A stretch of DNA of 40,930 nucleotides from CAYSPO01 sp964432945 (GTDB lineage: Bacteria > Bacillota > Clostridia > Tissierellales > Peptoniphilaceae): the NCBI GenBank assembly GCA_964432945.1, contig CAYSPO010000009.1, forward strand, positions 1 through 40,930, in the 5' to 3' direction. This document shows, piece by piece, positions 33,405 to 40,930 of the stretch (positions within the stretch are counted from its first letter, which is position 1; every line of letters starts with the position of its first letter). A program made the translations under genes and the position numbers. The notes beneath the pieces were generated by a model. That model was not told where the DNA came from, searched no databases, and was given only the letters and a program-made list of their open reading frames with translations.

Positions 33405-35585
33405 TTAATTTGAAGATTTAGTAAATAAAGATTTTAACCAGTTGAAGAAGCCTTTGCTTTCTTTGGTTGTTTCTTTAGTTTCTACTTCTTTTTCCTCTTC
33501 ATCTTCTTTTTCATCTTTTATAGTACTTGTCTTAATAACAAATTTAAGGTCGCCTTCCATATCGTCAGATTTTCCTGTGAAAGAGTCATTTTCTTTTGAA
33601 AGTTCAACCATTTTATCTTTTACTTCTATAATTTCTTCTATATCTAAATCTGAGTTATTTACTTCATCATGAAGTTTTTCAATTCCTTCTTCATAGAATT
33701 TATTCATTCCATCATCTAATTCATGAGTACCATCAACTAGTTTGCTACTGCCATCTCTAAGCATATTGCTTCCTTTTGCAAGTCCATTAGCTCCATTTGA
33801 AAGTTCATTCATACCAGCATTAAGTTGACTTGTTCCTGATTGTAATTCTGATAGACCACTAGATAATTGTTTGCTTCCTTGAGCTAATTTTTCACTACCA
33901 TTAGTAAATTGTCCAGCTGCACTTTTAGCTTGTAAAGATTTATCTTTAATTTGTCCAGCTGCTTGTCCTAATTGTTGGCTTGCTTCTTCGAATTGTTGGG
34001 TAACTGCAGGTATTTCTTTAGTTCCTTCTTGTAGTTCTGCAAGTCCTGCTGCAATTGCAGCTTGTCCTTCATTTAGTTGCCTAGATCCTTCAGCTAATTG
34101 ACCAGATGAATCAATGGCAAAATTTATTCCGTTTTCAACTTCTCCAAGTGCTCCTATAAGTTGATAGCTAGATCCTGATACTTGCTCTAACCCTTGTTGT
34201 TGCATAGATATAGCTGAAAGTAATTCTGCTTTTGCTTCTTCATCTTCTATTTGGGAAATTAAAGCTTCTATATATTGAGCATTTTGTTTTAGTCCTTCTA
34301 TTCCTTCTGCTTCTTGTTGTTTTCCAGCTGTTATTTGACTGACACCATTTTTCGCTTCTACTAAGCCACTAGTTAAGGCATCTTGTCCTTGAGAAATTGT
34401 ATTCATATTACCCATAACTTCAGACATGCCTTGATTTAATTGATATACTGCGTCAGGTATGGTGTTTAATTTCGCTCCAAGTTGATTAACTCCTTGAGAT
34501 AATTCTTGAGCTTTTTCACTGAATTGTACTGTTCCATCAGATAATGCAACATATGCATTACCTAGTTTTTCGGAATTTTCTGATAATTGTTGAGACCCAT
34601 TGCTAACCTCAACACTCGCTGCTTGCGCACTATCCATTCCTTCTTTAAGCTTTGAACTTCCTTGAGATAACGGATTAGTTCCTTCTTCTAATTTTTGAGC
34701 TCCTTGAGTTAACACATCTATTCCATTGTATAATTCTACTTGACCATCAACTAGCTTTCCTGTCCCATCAGTAAGGTCTTGTCCAGCGTCTACCATCTTA
34801 TTTACACCATCAATTAAATCTTCAAGATTTTCTGATACTTCTGAATCATCTATCTCTGGTAGTTCTGACTTTGCAACCATTGCAATAGAAAGCATTTCAA
34901 AATCTTTAACATCTGCTGTTAATTCTAAATAATCTGGTAAATCTATTAAATCATCTTTTAAGTTAAGACTTTCTTTTAATCCAGGAATAGCAACATATCC
35001 AACTACTTGATGGCTTGCATCTGATACTACTCTTCCAGTATTTACTTTAATATTTTCGAATTTTTCACTTGGTAAATTAATGGTTGTTGCTACTAGATAA
35101 GGAGTATAAACATCTCTTTTTTCTCCACTCTCTAAAGTTACTTTTCTAATATCTTTATTTTCTATGGCAACTTTCATTTTCAATTTACCTGATTCACCAA
35201 TAATATCTTCAGGATGTACTTCTTTATCGTTTAAGAAATATTGTATTTTTATATTAAATGGTAATTCTTTGTTTGGCTCACCTTGGTAATATATTTCGTT
35301 TTCTTCAGTAGACCAATGTAATTCATTATTTTTTATTTCCGGCTCTTCGTCTCCTTTTACATTTACTACATCTTTAAGGGTACTTTTATCTTTTAAATCT
35401 TTTAAAGGAGTATCTGAATGTAGCCAAATACTTGATGTTTTATCTATTGGATTACCTTTATTGTCTAACTCAACATATACAGTTTCTTCTTTTTTTACTT
35501 TTGATGCTGCATAAACTGGTGTTTGTAACAACATTGAAGTAGCCATAACTGCTGACAATACTCTAATTGATTTATTATTTTTCAT
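33405..35585 (-). CDS. Secreted heptad-repeat (xxxLxxG) protein partnered with an MMPL transporter
   Basis: 726 aa. Signal peptide at 1-26 (SAVMATSMLLQTPVYAA). Residues about 30-240 form a beta-rich extracellular domain. From about 250 to 625 run many 'L-x-x-G-x-x-x-L' heptads (LTDGTGKLVDGQVELYNG, LSSGLSELQSGTSQLNAG), the signature of YhgE/Pip-like X-X-X-L-X-X-G repeat proteins, expected to form long helical rods. The tail is highly charged and ends in an amphipathic GFFNWLKSLFTKSSN, without a clear anchor. It lies 1 nt after the MMPL gene, in one operon with TetR. Probably a periphery component of the transporter that reaches across the wall (inference). Confidence 0.85.
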   Translation of the reverse strand: MKNNKSIRVLSAVMATSMLLQTPVYAASKVKKEETVYVELDNKGNPIDKTSSIWLHSDTPLKDLKDKSTLKDVVNVKGDEEPEIKNNELHWSTEENEIYYQGEPNKELPFNIKIQYFLNDKEVHPEDIIGESGKLKMKVAIENKDIRKVTLESGEKRDVYTPYLVATTINLPSEKFENIKVNTGRVVSDASHQVVGYVAIPGLKESLNLKDDLIDLPDYLELTADVKDFEMLSIAMVAKSELPEIDDSEVSENLEDLIDGVNKMVDAGQDLTDGTGKLVDGQVELYNGIDVLTQGAQKLEEGTNPLSQGSSKLKEGMDSAQAASVEVSNGSQQLSENSEKLGNAYVALSDGTVQFSEKAQELSQGVNQLGAKLNTIPDAVYQLNQGMSEVMGNMNTISQGQDALTSGLVEAKNGVSQITAGKQQEAEGIEGLKQNAQYIEALISQIEDEEAKAELLSAISMQQQGLEQVSGSSYQLIGALGEVENGINFAIDSSGQLAEGSRQLNEGQAAIAAGLAELQEGTKEIPAVTQQFEEASQQLGQAAGQIKDKSLQAKSAAGQFTNGSEKLAQGSKQLSSGLSELQSGTSQLNAGMNELSNGANGLAKGSNMLRDGSSKLVDGTHELDDGMNKFYEEGIEKLHDEVNNSDLDIEEIIEVKDKMVELSKENDSFTGKSDDMEGDLKFVIKTSTIKDEKEDEEEKEVETKETTKESKGFFNWLKSLFTKSSN

Positions 35586-35586
35586 A

Positions 35587-37674
35587 TTATTTATTCTCCT
35601 TAATTACATTTTTATTCCAATTTACTGTTGTTAATTCAATTAATTTTTCCCCTGCAATTAAAATACCTGGTAATACTAATAAAATAAGCAGTGTACTAAT
35701 TAACGCACCTCTGGCTATCATCAAACTTAAACTCTTTACTATTTCCATTTCAGAAATGACAGCAACTCCTATTGTAGATCCAAAGAAAGCTAAACCACTT
35801 GTTGCAATTGATTTTGCTGACTCTTGTACAGAAATTTGCATAGCTTTAATAAGATCATAACCATTTCCAATTTCTTCTCTAAATCTTGTAGTCAATAGAA
35901 TTGCATAATCCACAGTTGCTCCTAACTGAATAGAGCCTATTACTATTCCCGCAATAAATGGAATAGATTGTCCAAAATAGAATGGAATACTCATATTTAT
36001 GAAAATAGCTAACATAATTATTAGTATCAAGAATAAAGGAATAGCTATTGACTTAAATACGAACATAATAATTACAAATATTGCTGCAAATGAAATAAGA
36101 TTTACACGATCAAAGTCTCTATCTGCGATTTCAATTAAATCTTTTGTTAATACTCCTTCGCCTGTAATCATTGCATTTGAATCATATTGTTTAACAATTT
36201 TGTCAATTTCTTCAATTTGTTCATTTTCTTCAGTTGTAGCAGCTTTATATTTTGAATTAACAAGTATCTGCTTGTATCCGTTTTTCTCGAATTTTTCTAC
36301 AAAACTCTCTGGTATGAAATTAGCTGGGATTCTTGGTCCAATTATTTTTTGATAAGTTAGAACATTCTCAATTCCGTCTATTTTTTCAATTTCCTCTATC
36401 ATATTAAGAACTTCATAGTTTTGTACTTCATCAGAAAATACTATCATATGTGTAGTTCTCATATTGTAGTCATCTTTTAATTTTTTAAAAGCAACTATTG
36501 ATTCCATATCTTCTGGTAAAGATTCATCTAAGTTATAGTAAACATCATTATTTTTTTGACCATAGTAAGCTGGTAAAAGTAAAACCAAGCCAAATATAAT
36601 TAAAGATTTATAGTGTTTTGTAACAAAGTTAGCTAGATGATTAAAATTAGGTAAAACTGTTCCATGATTAAATCTATTAATCCATTTATCAAAAATCAAA
36701 ATCATGGCTGGTAAAACAGTTAAAACTGATATAAATCCAAATACAACACCCTTAGCCATAACAAGACCAATATCTTTACCAATTGTCAATTCCATAAATG
36801 CGATTGCTAAAAATCCAGCAACTGTAGTTAAGGAGCTACCAAAGATTGAAGATGCTGTATTAGCTATAGCAGTTCCCATCGCACTTTCTTTATTATCTTG
36901 TTTTTTCAATTCTTCTTCATAACGGTGTATTAAAAATATAGAGTAGTCTAAGGTAACTCCTAATTGTAATACGGCTGCTAATGATTTCGTTATATAAGAA
37001 ATTTTCCCAAGAAGTATATTCGTTCCCATATTATATAGAATTGAATATCCTATACTAATTAATATAATAAATGGTACAAAAGTTGATTCTAAGGTTAACA
37101 TTAAAATAATTGTTGCTAAAAGAACTGAAATACCTACATAAATAGGTGTTTGTTTATCGGATAAGTCCCTTGTATCTTTTAGCACCATTGCCATACCACT
37201 TAAAAAGCTACGTTCATCTAATACACTTCTTATATCTTCTATCGCTTTCTGAGTGCTTGGTGCAGAGGTTTCTTCTTCAAAATTTATTAAAAGCAAAGTT
37301 GAGTCTTCACGAAAGAAAATTTCTTGTATACTTTCAGGTAGCATATTTTTTGGTACAGATATATCAACGAAATCATCTACCCATAAAACATCTCTAACAC
37401 CTTGTATTTCCTTTAACTTTTCCTTTGTTTTAATAACATCTTTCTCTTCCATATTTTCAATGACTAGCATTCCGCTAGCTGAGTCATTAAAAACCTCGCT
37501 CAATATATTTTGACCTTTAACAGACTCTAAATCTTCTGGTAAATAGGTCAGAATTTCATAATTAATTTTTGTCATTGCATTCCCATAAAATGCTGGGATT
37601 AAAAGCAAAGTAGCAATAAGCAAAACAAGTTTTCTGTGCTTGGCTATATAATTTCCAAACTTATTCATATACAC
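35587..37674 (-). CDS. MMPL/RND-family transporter
   Basis: 695 aa with the RND-type doubled layout: membrane segment 1 (about 13-30), an extracellular loop to about 175, five segments to about 330, then the second half (segment at about 357-372, loop, segments at about 525-680). Repeated motifs LQLGVTLDYSIFLIHRYEEE and IQLGATVDYAILLTTRFREE are the pseudo-symmetric helix 4 sequences, with the Asp used for proton coupling. Family members export lipids or hydrophobic compounds. It is situated 5 nt after the TetR gene and 1 nt before the heptad protein. Confidence 0.93.
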   Translation of the reverse strand: MYMNKFGNYIAKHRKLVLLIATLLLIPAFYGNAMTKINYEILTYLPEDLESVKGQNILSEVFNDSASGMLVIENMEEKDVIKTKEKLKEIQGVRDVLWVDDFVDISVPKNMLPESIQEIFFREDSTLLLINFEEETSAPSTQKAIEDIRSVLDERSFLSGMAMVLKDTRDLSDKQTPIYVGISVLLATIILMLTLESTFVPFIILISIGYSILYNMGTNILLGKISYITKSLAAVLQLGVTLDYSIFLIHRYEEELKKQDNKESAMGTAIANTASSIFGSSLTTVAGFLAIAFMELTIGKDIGLVMAKGVVFGFISVLTVLPAMILIFDKWINRFNHGTVLPNFNHLANFVTKHYKSLIIFGLVLLLPAYYGQKNNDVYYNLDESLPEDMESIVAFKKLKDDYNMRTTHMIVFSDEVQNYEVLNMIEEIEKIDGIENVLTYQKIIGPRIPANFIPESFVEKFEKNGYKQILVNSKYKAATTEENEQIEEIDKIVKQYDSNAMITGEGVLTKDLIEIADRDFDRVNLISFAAIFVIIMFVFKSIAIPLFLILIIMLAIFINMSIPFYFGQSIPFIAGIVIGSIQLGATVDYAILLTTRFREEIGNGYDLIKAMQISVQESAKSIATSGLAFFGSTIGVAVISEMEIVKSLSLMIARGALISTLLILLVLPGILIAGEKLIELTTVNWNKNVIKENK

Positions 37675-37679
37675 ATCTC

Positions 37680-38255
37680 CTAAATAATATTCTCTATAGT
37701 TTTAAATAAAATTGGTTTCATTTCATCAATAGGAGCAGGCTCTGAAAAAACAATTGAATGATAACAAATTGAGCCTACTAAATCCACGATTATAAATAAC
37801 AGACTTTCTATTTCTAGTTCTGTCATATTTTTATCTTGATATTCTTTTTTAAACATCAGGTAAATAGCATCCATTTCTTCATAGTGTGTGCGACGTCTTC
37901 TAAGGATTCCCCAAGATAAATTCTTATGGATTAGTTTCAGCATAAGGGGTTCTTTTCTAAAATATTCAATTATATAATCTATAAAACAAAACAGTCCTTC
38001 ACTAAAATCATTTATATTTTTTTCTTTCGTGGCAATTAAAGCCTCATCTAGAACTTTCATTCCTTTATTAAGAACAATTCTTTCTAAAATATCTTCCTTA
38101 TTTTCAAAATAAGTATAAAAAGTTCCTTTTGCAACACCAGCTTTTTTTACTATATCGCTGATGGCAGTTTCAGTTATACCTTTTTCGGTGAACAGTTCGT
38201 AAGCAGCTAAATATAAAGCTCTTTCCCTAACTGTAAGTCCAATACCTTCAATCAT
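37680..38255 (-). CDS. TetR-family repressor of the MMPL operon
   Basis: About 191 aa. HTH at about 30-50 (TAISDIVKKAGVAKGTFYTYFENKEDIL), followed by an all-helical ligand domain without recognisable ligand residues. The start at MIEGIGLT is chosen because AAGGAGG lies 9 nt upstream; an ATG 30 nt further up (38285) lies inside operator O1 and close to the predicted transcription start. First gene of the operon, so it controls itself and the two transport genes through O1/O2. Confidence 0.92.
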   Translation of the reverse strand: MIEGIGLTVRERALYLAAYELFTEKGITETAISDIVKKAGVAKGTFYTYFENKEDILERIVLNKGMKVLDEALIATKEKNINDFSEGLFCFIDYIIEYFRKEPLMLKLIHKNLSWGILRRRRTHYEEMDAIYLMFKKEYQDKNMTELEIESLLFIIVDLVGSICYHSIVFSEPAPIDEMKPILFKTIENII

Positions 38256-38277
38256 TCGCTCTTCCCTCCTTCGAGAA

Positions 38278-38292
38278 TTGACCATTAGTCAA
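38278..38292. promoter_or_regulatory. TetR operator O1
   Basis: 15-bp palindrome TTGACCATTAGTCAA between transcription start and RBS of the tetR gene; identical to O2, 43 bp away (about four helical turns). Confidence 0.8.
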
Positions 38293-38306
38293 ATGCAACA
38301 AAATAT

Positions 38307-38335
38307 ATTATAACAATTGATTGACCATTAGTCAA
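38307..38335 (-). promoter_or_regulatory. Promoter of the tetR-MMPL-heptad protein operon
   Basis: TTGACT (38335-38330), 17-nt spacer, TATAAT (38312-38307). The -35 is part of operator O2, so repressor binding and RNA polymerase binding are mutually exclusive. Confidence 0.85.
38321..38335. promoter_or_regulatory. TetR operator O2 over the -35 box
   Basis: Second copy of TTGACCATTAGTCAA, identical in all 15 positions to O1. Confidence 0.8.
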
Positions 38336-38390
38336 TTTATAATTTCACTAATATACAAAACTCACTAAATGTTGATTTATAAGGAAATAA

Positions 38391-38426
38391 AAAAATTCAA
38401 GGAGATAATTATCTCCTTGAATTTTT
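38391..38426 (-). terminator. Terminator of metNIQ
   Basis: Perfect long stem AAAAATTCAAGGAGATAA/TTATCTCCTTGAATTTTT directly after metQ. Confidence 0.85.
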
Positions 38427-38436
38427 ACTTATACAT

Positions 38437-39291
38437 TTAGAAAGCTGGTAATATTTCTCCTTTATATGTTTCTTCTATATATTTTTTTACTTTATCGGAT
38501 TGTAAAACTTTTAAAAGTGTTTGTAATTCTTCTCTATTTTCATCTTCTTTTCTTATAGCTATTAAATTGGCATAAGGACTATTCTTATCTTCTATAATAA
38601 TCCCGTCTTCTGTTGGACTAAGATCAGCCTTTAACGCAAAGTTAGAGTTAATTATTGCTCCATCTGCATCTTTATAAGAACTAGGGATAGCAGCAGCTTC
38701 TAATGCTGTGAATTTTAGATTTTTTGGATTTTCTGCTATATCTCTTTCTGTTGCATTAATATCAGATGGATCTTTTAGTTTAATTAACCCATTTGAGTCT
38801 AATAATAATAAAGCTCTTGCTCCATTTGTTGGATCATTAGGTATGAAGATTTCAGCTCCTTCTGGAAGTTCATCTAAACTCTTATATTTATCTGAATATA
38901 AAGCAAGCGGCTCTAAGTGAACTTTTCCAAGTGATATTAGATCAAGATTATTTGTTTCAATATTATCTACAAAATATGGCTCGTGTTGGAAAAAGTTAGC
39001 GTCTATTGAGCCATCATTTAGAGCTAAGTTTGGTGTAAGATAATCATTAAATTCTACAATTTCTAGTTCTATTCCTTCAGAAGCTAAGTCTTCTTTAACT
39101 AGTTCTAAAAGTTCAGCGTGAGGAACTGGGGTAGCTCCTACTTTAATTTTAACTAAATCTTTTTCTCCGTCAGCTGCTTCAGTAGTTTCCACTTGGTTAT
39201 TTTCTACTGCTTCTGTTGCTTCTTCTGTTGTTCCCCCTGAACACGCTACTAGCCCAAGAGATAATAGTGCTGTTAATAATATATTTTTCAT
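38437..39291 (-). CDS. metQ: Methionine-binding lipoprotein MetQ
   Basis: 284 aa NLPA-family substrate-binding protein of the methionine ABC importer. Lipobox LVAC with Cys17, so it is lipid-anchored outside the membrane. An acidic linker (about 19-45) precedes the binding domain: KIKVGATPVPHAELLELVK, FNDYLTPNLALNDGSIDANFFQHEPY, IFIPNDPTNGARALLLL, and GAIINSNFAL are all conserved. Last gene of metN-metI-metQ, 12 nt after metI; terminator after it. Confidence 0.96.
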   Translation of the reverse strand: MKNILLTALLSLGLVACSGGTTEEATEAVENNQVETTEAADGEKDLVKIKVGATPVPHAELLELVKEDLASEGIELEIVEFNDYLTPNLALNDGSIDANFFQHEPYFVDNIETNNLDLISLGKVHLEPLALYSDKYKSLDELPEGAEIFIPNDPTNGARALLLLDSNGLIKLKDPSDINATERDIAENPKNLKFTALEAAAIPSSYKDADGAIINSNFALKADLSPTEDGIIIEDKNSPYANLIAIRKEDENREELQTLLKVLQSDKVKKYIEETYKGEILPAF

Positions 39292-39303
39292 TTCTTTTCT
39301 CCT

Positions 39304-39942
39304 TTATTTTTTATTTATTGATTTTGCTAGGCTTGTTCCTATAAATTGAATGATTTGGACAAAGATTACAAGTAAGATAACTGCTAACCAAAGGGTATTG
39401 GTTTCCCCTCTATAAACACCGTATCTTATAGCCGTATCACCAAGCCCTCCCCCTCCAATAGAACCTGCCATAGCTGAGTATCCGATTATATTTACTGTTG
39501 TTGTCGTAATTGAGTTAATTATTGCTGGCATAGCTTCTTTGATTTGCATTCTAACTACTTCCCAAGTAGAAGCTCCCATAGAAATTGCTGCATCAATTTT
39601 ACCTTTTTCAACTGAATTAATATTTTGCTCTATAAGCCTTGCCACAAAAGGACTTGCTGAAATTGATAAAGGTATAACTGCAGCTTTTGTTCCAATTGAT
39701 GTTCCTAAAATCAATCTTGATAAAGGGAATAATAATAACATTAGTATAATAAATGGTACTGACCTTAAAAGGTTTATTATACTTGATAAAATTCCATATA
39801 ATCCAAGATTTTCCTCTAACCCACCTTTTTGACTAAGAACTAATTTAATTCCAAGAGGCAAACCGATTACTACTGCGATTAATGTGGATACGAAAACCAT
39901 AATAATGGTTTGAATACTTGCTTCAGTGAGTAATTCTAACAT
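39304..39942 (-). CDS. metI: Methionine ABC transporter permease MetI
   Basis: 212 aa with about five membrane segments, standard for the small MetI permease. The cytoplasmic coupling loop EAAISMGASTWEVVRMQIKEA is seen as DAAISMGAST and VVRMQIKEAMP, which contacts the ATPase. Overlaps metN by 7 nt and precedes metQ by 12 nt. Confidence 0.95.
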   Translation of the reverse strand: MLELLTEASIQTIIMVFVSTLIAVVIGLPLGIKLVLSQKGGLEENLGLYGILSSIINLLRSVPFIILMLLLFPLSRLILGTSIGTKAAVIPLSISASPFVARLIEQNINSVEKGKIDAAISMGASTWEVVRMQIKEAMPAIINSITTTTVNIIGYSAMAGSIGGGGLGDTAIRYGVYRGETNTLWLAVILLVIFVQIIQFIGTSLAKSINKK

Positions 39943-40930
39943 TCTATCACCTCCACATTTATTCCTCTAGCCTGTAATTCTTCTACTGCACCTTTAGTGT
40001 GCTCTGGATCTCCTAAGATTTCAATATTTAGAAAACCTACTTCACTTTCTCTTAAATCATTAATATTTCCTGAAATAATATTCATATCAACATTATATTC
40101 TCTAATTATTTGAGATACTATTGGCTTTTTCGCAGTATTCGAATCAAAAGTAAGTCTTACTGCTAGTCCTTCTAGTTTAGAATAATCAAAATCATCTACA
40201 CTTGTCTTCTGAAGGCCTTCAATGAATGACTTAGTTCTTTGAGTTTTTGGATTTTTGAATAATTCTTCCACTGTATTTTCTTCTATAATTTTTCCATCTT
40301 CCATAACTGCTATTCTATCGCATATTTCTTTAGCTACTTCCATTTGATGAGTTATCATTACAATAGTTAAATCAAATTCTTTTACAGCTTTTTTTAAAAT
40401 TTCAAGTATAGCCATTGTATTAGCAGGATCTAATGCTGAAGTTCCTTCATCAGATAAGATTATTTTTGGCTTGCTTGCTAAAGCTCTTGCTATTGCCACC
40501 CTTTGCTTTTGACCACCAGAAAGTGTTGAGGGGTATTCATCTCTTTTATCCTCGAGATCAATAAACTTTAACAAATTATTCACTCTTTCATTTATATCTT
40601 CTTTTTGCATATTTTTAATTCTTAAAGGATAAGCTATATTATCAAAAACTGTTTCTTGGTCAAAAAGATTAAAATGCTGAAAAATCATTCCAATTTCTGT
40701 TCTTAGATTTCTTAAGGAGTTTTCATCCATAGCAGTTATATCTTCACCATCAATAATTACTTTACCTGAAGTTGGCTCCTCAAGTCTATTGATACATCTA
40801 ACAAGAGTTGACTTTCCTGCTCCACTAAGGCCTATAATCCCAAAGATTTCTCCCTTTTTTATATTTAGATCTACACCTTTGATAACTTCTAGAGTACCAT
40901 TCTCTGTATCAAATTCTTTTTTCAAATTCT
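39936..40930 (-). CDS. metN: Methionine ABC transporter ATP-binding protein MetN (5' end outside the window)
   Basis: At least 330 codons; the frame stays open to the window edge and the first visible residues (NLKKEFDTENGTLEV) match the point about seven residues into typical MetN, so the start codon lies just outside. Walker A GLSGAGKST, Q-loop IFQHFNL, signature LSGGQKQRVAIARAL, Walker B IILSDEGTSALDP and H-loop MITHQME are intact. The C-terminal roughly 90 residues form the NIL (ACT-like) domain that binds methionine and inhibits transport. Any S-box or T-box leader would be outside the window. Confidence 0.95.
   Translation of the reverse strand, partial: NLKKEFDTENGTLEVIKGVDLNIKKGEIFGIIGLSGAGKSTLVRCINRLEEPTSGKVIIDGEDITAMDENSLRNLRTEIGMIFQHFNLFDQETVFDNIAYPLRIKNMQKEDINERVNNLLKFIDLEDKRDEYPSTLSGGQKQRVAIARALASKPKIILSDEGTSALDPANTMAILEILKKAVKEFDLTIVMITHQMEVAKEICDRIAVMEDGKIIEENTVEELFKNPKTQRTKSFIEGLQKTSVDDFDYSKLEGLAVRLTFDSNTAKKPIVSQIIREYNVDMNIISGNINDLRESEVGFLNIEILGDPEHTKGAVEELQARGINVEVIEC

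Noticed and set aside
35567..37513. Plus-strand frames opposite the MMPL gene
   Set aside because: Hydrophobic complements of membrane segments, with no RBS; the minus-strand gene has clear family motifs.

Overview
The window looks like chromosome from a low-GC anaerobic Firmicute, probably near the Peptoniphilaceae/Tissierellia (inference, no marker gene was searched). Support comes from the strongly AT-rich sequence, purine-rich Shine-Dalgarno sites, U-tract terminators, the gap-pgk-tpiA-gpmI-eno and secG-rnr-smpB order, a Gram-positive LexA box and a lipoprotein-type MetQ. It is a draft scaffold: a run of exactly 100 N lies at 7733-7832. I found no rRNA, tRNA or CRISPR array.

Left edge (1-2900), an eroded accessory zone. 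It holds the 5' end of a probable transposase, a PHP-family phosphoesterase, a secreted YHYH/peptidoglycan-binding protein, two gene remnants and a small acidic hypothetical protein. Three diverged copies of a repeat (terminator hairpin plus about 60 bp) occur here.

2935-8400. A nucleoside-salvage operon (deoC-cdd-pdp) in which the pyrimidine nucleoside phosphorylase is joined in frame after about 232 residues to a long S-layer-like Ig-repeat protein. The join is either a misassembly or a deletion fusion. A ModE-like HTH gene truncated by the gap and a ferritin follow.

8600-14680. A CNNM/CBS membrane protein, a membrane J-domain protein, a structured intergenic segment, then a minus-strand block of secG, rnr, smpB and a zincin-like peptidase.

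14681-18734. Three paralogous genes of an unrecognised family. Two carry an N-terminal HTH and the third has lost it. They sit between eno and secG, which are often close together in Firmicutes. This is the best candidate for an undescribed system.

18896-26852. A glycolytic/pentose-phosphate operon tkt-gap-pgk-tpiA-gpmI-eno, with a GAPDH that resembles the GapB (NADP-preferring) type.

26994-33300. A SAM methyltransferase; a Y-family polymerase with a LexA box inside its promoter and a small partner gene; fumarase plus malic enzyme (fumarate to malate to pyruvate); and a nuclease gene broken by three frameshifts, all in A-tracts.

33405-40930. A TetR-MMPL-heptad-repeat-protein operon with two identical TetR operators, then the methionine ABC transporter metNIQ, with metN running off the window end.
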